A DNA stretch of 64,000 nt from Pseudolysobacter sp964466115 (GTDB lineage: Bacteria > Pseudomonadota > Gammaproteobacteria > Xanthomonadales > Rhodanobacteraceae). The DNA is taken from the NCBI GenBank assembly GCA_964466115.1, contig CAYXMH010000007.1:1-64000 (forward strand), written 5' to 3'. Under the pieces are notes generated by a model. That model made no database searches and was not told the origin of the DNA. It worked only from the letters and a program-made list of their open reading frames with translations. The first letter of the stretch is position 1. Each line of letters begins with the position of its first letter. Below, one piece after another: positions 60,163 to 64,000 of this stretch. The position numbers were made by a program, and so were the translations under genes.

Positions 60163-60942
60163 TTATTGGTTCTGGTTTTGCGTATTTGGGTTAGCCAAGT
60201 TTTGATTGGGTATGGTTTCAGGCGGCGGATTTGAACCGTGTTGTTTCAGCTTCTCAGCCTCCTCTCTCATCTGCCGGCGCCGTTCTTCGATGCGATGCTG
60301 TAATTCCTCGGCCTGTTTGCTAACGCTGGCGGCTTCGGGTTTCGGCATCATCGGCATTGGCATTGGCGAAGGTGGCTGCAAACTATTCGGTATGTAACCC
60401 GGTTTGCCTGGCTGCGCTTGCTTCTGAGCGTCCGCGGCAGCCGTTAGTTCCACTTCGATATTGTCATCCCCGCTGCCCTTGAACACGGCGCTGCGCGGTT
60501 TAATCTTGACCAAGGTCCAACTGCCCTGATCACCCGGCATCGGCATGCCTTCCTTAAGCGCCACGCCGATGTTCTTGACGTTGTCGCGCAACATCGCCAA
60601 ACGCAGTTCCGGAGTAAGAATGATGCCGGTAAGAATCACGTTCAATGGTTGCGCAGGTGCTGCCTCGCTGGCGACGGATTCCGCAGGAGCTTCTGGGCTC
60701 GGTTTACGATCATCATTAAAGATGGGCCGTAAGGCGATATCGCTAAAACTCGCCTCCGCCGGCAATTTAAATTGCTCGCGCTCGATGTGGGTCACTTCCA
60801 GTTCACGCGGCGCCTGCGCTTCGTCCGCCAACCAGTGATAACCCTGCCCCCAACCCAATTGCTGAACCAAAGCCAGCACGCAGAGCAGTCCACCGGCGGC
60901 CGCCAGTGCGATGGAAAACGCGGTTGCGCTGCGTGTAGTCAT
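60163..60942 (-). CDS. gspN: Type II secretion protein N/C (XpsN-like)
   Basis: This 259-aa bitopic protein has one membrane segment (about 8-28) and a GspC-like homology region (about 65-170; FSDIALRPIFNDDRKPSPEA, LNVILTGIILTPELRLAML, GSWTLVKIKPRSAVFKG). A Pro/Gln/Glu-rich coiled tail (200-259) follows. Xanthomonas XpsN fills the GspC place, linking inner-membrane platform to the secretin. It lies between M and D as in xps operons. Confidence 0.8.
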   Translation of the reverse strand: MTTRSATAFSIALAAAGGLLCVLALVQQLGWGQGYHWLADEAQAPRELEVTHIEREQFKLPAEASFSDIALRPIFNDDRKPSPEAPAESVASEAAPAQPLNVILTGIILTPELRLAMLRDNVKNIGVALKEGMPMPGDQGSWTLVKIKPRSAVFKGSGDDNIEVELTAAADAQKQAQPGKPGYIPNSLQPPSPMPMPMMPKPEAASVSKQAEELQHRIEERRRQMREEAEKLKQHGSNPPPETIPNQNLANPNTQNQNQ

Positions 60943-61550
60943 GGCGATGCTTTACCGCGTTGGCGCAAATAACCCGACAGGTTAAATCGTATGTCGAGAA
61001 AGCTCATCGTTTGTTTACTGCCCGGCGGCACATACCCGCCCGATTGCTTGTAAATCATCAGCTGGTCCACAAACAGATACGGATTGCCGTTTTCCAAGTC
61101 GTACAAAATCGAGGAGAACGGTTCCAAATCGCAGCGCATGCGTACTTGAATCGCCACGCGTTGATAGGTTTCGTCCTCCCCGCCACGAAACGGTTGATTG
61201 CTAAGAATTTGGCACCGGTTTTGATCGCGCACGTGATCGGTAATCGCCTGTTTTAGGCGCTGGGTGAGATCGGAAAACGCACCGCTGGCGTCTTTGTCGG
61301 CAAGGAATGATTGATTGTTCTGTTCAAACGCGCTCACCTCAATTTGGCGTTTTTCGATTTCGGGCCGTTGATGGGTGGTTTGGCGCAACTTAAGTTCTTG
61401 CTCACGCAAATCCTCCATTTGGCTGATGTAGTCCAAATGCGGCGCAACGAACCACCAATGCACGCCAAAAAAATACACGCCCGATACGACGATCAGCAAC
61501 AACACCACCGCCAGAAAACGGCTATTACGGGCTTCCGGCAATAGGCGCAT
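60939..61550 (-). CDS. gspM: Type II secretion protein M (PilO-like)
   Basis: This 203-aa bitopic protein has a membrane helix (about 13-33, FLAVVLLLIVVSGVYFFGV), a coiled coil and a ferredoxin-like domain with a Cys pair (QNRCQILS, VRMRCDLEPF). The start at 61550 has GGAGGGGC upstream; it overlaps gspL by 26 bases. A longer frame to 61586 is possible. Confidence 0.85.
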   Translation of the reverse strand: MRLLPEARNSRFLAVVLLLIVVSGVYFFGVHWWFVAPHLDYISQMEDLREQELKLRQTTHQRPEIEKRQIEVSAFEQNNQSFLADKDASGAFSDLTQRLKQAITDHVRDQNRCQILSNQPFRGGEDETYQRVAIQVRMRCDLEPFSSILYDLENGNPYLFVDQLMIYKQSGGYVPPGSKQTMSFLDIRFNLSGYLRQRGKASP

Positions 61551-62733
61551 TTGCCCCTCCTTCTTTGCGGTCCTTGCCTTTGCCATCGTGCTCGGGGTTC
61601 TTGCTGGCCGGTTTTTTAAACTCCACCACCAGGTTAAAACGCTCCTTTTTGGTGCGCGGGTCGGGCTGAATGGTTCCTTGAAAGTTGGGGTTATCCAGGA
61701 TTTCAGACTGCTTCAACGAGTCGATCAATTTTGAAGCATCGTTACTTTGCCCGGTTATTTCAATTTTACCTTTTTCATCCACATTGAGGCGCTCAAGAAA
61801 CGTATCGTCGGGCAGCCGCTTGGTTAGGTCGCTGAGCAACGCCACCATCACCGGAGACTCGCGCTTCTTCAAGTTCAGGAAATTAGCGGAGGTGACGGTA
61901 TCCGCCAATTTTTTACGCGCGGCCATCACTTGCTTTGCTTCATCTTGCTCTTTTTCCACTTCCGCTCGCATGGCCGCCAGCGCGGTTTCCCGATTCGATA
62001 GCGATTGCGCCATGACGAATATCAACAAGCCCAATACGGCCGCCGCGAGGATCAAATTCACCAGCAGCCGCAAATTTCGACGCCTTGCGCGATGTTCCGG
62101 CGGCAGCAAATTCACTTCCAAGCGCCCTTCACCGGCAGCTTCGATCCAACAATCCACGCCGTCCAAAGCGATGCCGCTGCCGGCAAGCAGCGCAAGATCG
62201 CCATCCAACTGACCGCGCGGCACCACGATGAGCTCCACTTGCACATTGCGGTTGCGCGGATCGCGCCCTGCAATGTGATAGTCAAAATACACTTGCTCGG
62301 ACTTGAACGGCGTTTGCCGATCCATCTCGAACGTCAGCACTTGGCGCAAGTTGTCCTCGGTCGCAGCCGGTAAGGTCAATGACCGGCGCAACGTGTTGTT
62401 CGAGGAAATGCAGTAGAAGACGCGCAAATTCGGGTCATCCATGCTTTGATAGATGCGCTCGAATTCCGCTTTTTGCTGTTCCGGTGGCGCCTCTAAATTA
62501 ACTTGGCCAAGCTCGGCCAAATGCGAACCGGATTGCCGCCGTAACACCAAGGTGCGGTCTTGTTTTTCGATAAGTATGGGCTCGGAGCGCTCCGCGAGCA
62601 GATTGCGCCAGCGCGCAGGCAGGCAAGCTAATAATTCCCGTGCCCACCAACTGAAAAACTTTGGCAGAGGGGTTTTTGCATAGCGCATCCGCAATTGGAC
62701 GAGCCCTTTATCGAGCGCTTCAATCGTTGCCAT
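61525..62733 (-). CDS. gspL: Type II secretion protein L (PilM/PilN-like)
   Basis: This 402-aa protein has an N-terminal actin-like cytoplasmic region (to about 215; LRRSLTLPAATEDNLRQVLT, PFKSEQVYFDYHI), a membrane helix at about 228-248 and a PilN-like periplasmic domain (VALLSDLTKRLPDDTFLERL, ITGQSNDASKLIDSLK). The tail is Lys/Asp/Gly-rich. It recruits the GspE ATPase. It begins in a TAATG overlap with gspK. Confidence 0.88.
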   Translation of the reverse strand: MATIEALDKGLVQLRMRYAKTPLPKFFSWWARELLACLPARWRNLLAERSEPILIEKQDRTLVLRRQSGSHLAELGQVNLEAPPEQQKAEFERIYQSMDDPNLRVFYCISSNNTLRRSLTLPAATEDNLRQVLTFEMDRQTPFKSEQVYFDYHIAGRDPRNRNVQVELIVVPRGQLDGDLALLAGSGIALDGVDCWIEAAGEGRLEVNLLPPEHRARRRNLRLLVNLILAAAVLGLLIFVMAQSLSNRETALAAMRAEVEKEQDEAKQVMAARKKLADTVTSANFLNLKKRESPVMVALLSDLTKRLPDDTFLERLNVDEKGKIEITGQSNDASKLIDSLKQSEILDNPNFQGTIQPDPRTKKERFNLVVEFKKPASKNPEHDGKGKDRKEGGANAPIAGSP

Positions 62734-63644
62734 TATGAGGTTTCGCCATCGCGCCAGCGCAGCACAACATACGGCCGCCCACCCACTCCGTTACCACCCA
62801 AGCGGATGGTAGCATCAAGCTCAGTGCTAGAGCCGTTGGAAAGTGTGGCACGGGATTTAATACTATACGTGAGCCCGCCGCCGTCCGCTACGATGGGTGT
62901 GCCATCGGGCAAGGTTAATCCAGAGGGGGAACCGGCCTGGTACCCTGGCAATTGTTGCCGCTGTGCCAATACTTGACGCGCCAAGTCGTCCGTCATGCCG
63001 GGCAACGCGCGCAATACCTCGAATGGCGCGTACGCTGCACTGATGTTGGCGCGCCCAGAATATATCGTGAGTGCGGGCTCAATCTTGCGGTAGATTTCAT
63101 AATCCATGCCCAGCACTTGCTGCACTTCGGAAATCGTGTCGAACGGACCGTTCTTCGGCTTATAGCTAAGCCCCGCGGCTTTGTATTCTTTTTCTTCCGC
63201 GCCATTGGGATGAACTAAATCGTCAGGGTCGCGCCAATCCTGAATGGCGTCGCTTAACGACTGCGCTTGCTCAAGCGTAGCCCCCACCGATAAGAACAAC
63301 GGTTTGAGCAGGTTGTCATCGGCCGTGTTGATATCGATCTTACCGGCATCATCGGTAATCTCAAGTTTAAGCTTGACGGCTTCAAACTCGAATTCGTACG
63401 GCCGCCCATCCGCCACCCAGCGCGTTAATGGGTCGGGATTGCGCAGCTCGAATACCGCACGGTTTAAGCCCGCCTCGGCCGCGTAACGCGCGGTGGTGCT
63501 GTCGAACAAATGCCGCGCCTGCATATTTTCTGTGCGCGCCAGCACCGCGAAGCTACCGAGCAACACGGTAAGCAGGGCAATTACCCAAAGCACAAAGATA
63601 AACGCTACACCATTTTGTTTATTTTTCAATAAAATATCATTCAT
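62733..63644 (-). CDS. gspK: Type II secretion minor pseudopilin GspK
   Basis: This 303-aa protein has a prepilin-like N-terminus (NKQNGVAFIFVLWVIALLTV, cleaved after Gly12) with a long hydrophobic helix, and KIDINTADDNLLKPLF plus the calcium-binding alpha domain typical of GspK (about 125-225). It caps the pseudopilus with GspI and GspJ. The start at 63644 overlaps the gspJ stop (ATGA). Confidence 0.92.
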   Translation of the reverse strand: MNDILLKNKQNGVAFIFVLWVIALLTVLLGSFAVLARTENMQARHLFDSTTARYAAEAGLNRAVFELRNPDPLTRWVADGRPYEFEFEAVKLKLEITDDAGKIDINTADDNLLKPLFLSVGATLEQAQSLSDAIQDWRDPDDLVHPNGAEEKEYKAAGLSYKPKNGPFDTISEVQQVLGMDYEIYRKIEPALTIYSGRANISAAYAPFEVLRALPGMTDDLARQVLAQRQQLPGYQAGSPSGLTLPDGTPIVADGGGLTYSIKSRATLSNGSSTELDATIRLGGNGVGGRPYVVLRWRDGETS

Positions 63645-64000
63645 GGCGTACCCCGAGGCGGCATCGGCATTGGCGGCTGCGGGATGAATCCGCCACCGCC
63701 GCCGAATGGGCGCTGCATCCCACCCATATCCAGCAACAAGGGAATTTCCATGCTGGGCCAAACCAAACGCGAAGAGTCCTGCATCGTAAGCTCGATGCGC
63801 ACCATCAACGGCAATTGATTGGACTCGTCCCATTTGTCTTTCCACTCGCCAAGCTTGCCTTCCGCATCGAAACTGCGAAATTCGAAATGGCCGGAGCGGA
63901 TCTGATCCAATAACGGTTCCGGTTCAAGATCGGATCCGGCCAATTTTTGCAAATCAAATCCGTTCAACATTTGGTTGGTGAACAGCAATTGCATCCCGTC
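63641..64000 (-). CDS. gspJ: Type II secretion minor pseudopilin GspJ, 3' part (5' end outside window)
   Basis: This is the C-terminal part (about 120 residues) of a protein running off the window edge. It shows RSGHFEFRSFDAEGKLGEWK and QLPLMVRIELTMQDSSRLVW, typical of GspJ. The tail is unusually rich in Gly, Pro and Met (GGGGGFIPQPPMPMPPRGTP). The assignment rests on these motifs and on its place before gspK. Confidence 0.8.
   Translation of the reverse strand, partial: DGMQLLFTNQMLNGFDLQKLAGSDLEPEPLLDQIRSGHFEFRSFDAEGKLGEWKDKWDESNQLPLMVRIELTMQDSSRLVWPSMEIPLLLDMGGMQRPFGGGGGFIPQPPMPMPPRGTP

Overview
The window looks like a chromosomal segment of a Gram-negative gammaproteobacterium. It has LpxC, a Wzm/Wzt-type polysaccharide exporter, periplasmic lipoproteins and a type II secretion operon. 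Three things point towards the Lysobacterales (Xanthomonadales) or close relatives. The division/cell-wall cluster runs mraZ-rsmH-ftsL-ftsI-murE-murF-mraY-ftsW-murG-murC-ddl-ftsQ-ftsA-ftsZ-lpxC, followed by a DciA-like gene, an M23 peptidase, secA and a MutT-type gene. murD is missing from its usual slot. The type II secretion genes are ordered J-K-L-M-N-D as in the Xanthomonas xps operon. The taxonomic placement is inference from gene order and family resemblance; no search was run.

Layout. (1) 1-5.2 kb is an accessory island: the 3' end of a large RHS polymorphic toxin, a small membrane protein (candidate immunity), a second orphan RHS tip carrying a phospholipase A2-like active site, a lipoprotein (candidate immunity), and a higBA toxin-antitoxin pair with a perfect 13-bp palindromic operator. 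(2) 5.2-27.5 kb is, apart from one gene, the dcw cluster and its secA side, read leftwards. Most junctions overlap by a few bases. The mraZ promoter and three MraZ boxes (10-bp period) can be read directly. (3) 27.8-33.2 kb holds an HDOD regulator, the RNase P RNA gene (rnpB), rsmI, and rightward lpoA-yraN-BON lipoprotein genes. (4) 33.4-41.9 kb is metabolic: the three-gene pnt transhydrogenase operon, an FAD-linked oxidase, and leftward glyA-nrdR-nusB-thiL-pgpA, with the rib genes that often lie between nrdR and nusB absent. (5) 42.0-51.7 kb is a glycan-handling region: a TPR/GT41 O-GlcNAc-transferase-like protein and ettA rightwards, and a leftward operon wzm-wzt-methyltransferase-unknown fusion protein-GT2. 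(6) 51.8-57.4 kb has a parvulin isomerase, two exported proteins of unknown function with strong terminators, and an acyltransferase. (7) 57.5-64 kb is the 3' part of a type II secretion operon, ending in an extra NTF2-like lipoprotein.

How the genes work together. The dcw block makes lipid II precursors (MurC, MurE, MurF, Ddl, MraY, MurG), polymerises septal peptidoglycan (FtsW, FtsI) and assembles the Z-ring (FtsZ, FtsA, FtsQ, FtsL). LpoA and the BON lipoprotein, further on, also serve the envelope. LpxC starts lipid A synthesis, and Wzm/Wzt with its neighbours probably builds and exports an O-polysaccharide. SecA feeds the Sec system, and the Gsp proteins carry folded exoproteins across the outer membrane.

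Several short palindromic repeat families are scattered between genes: one with four full copies and two with two or three. The most unusual items are the dual RHS tip array with its PLA2-like tip, the protein at 46873-48732 that appears to join a PqqD-like domain to a glycosyltransferase-like module, the absence of murD, and the extra lipoprotein gene ending the secretion operon.
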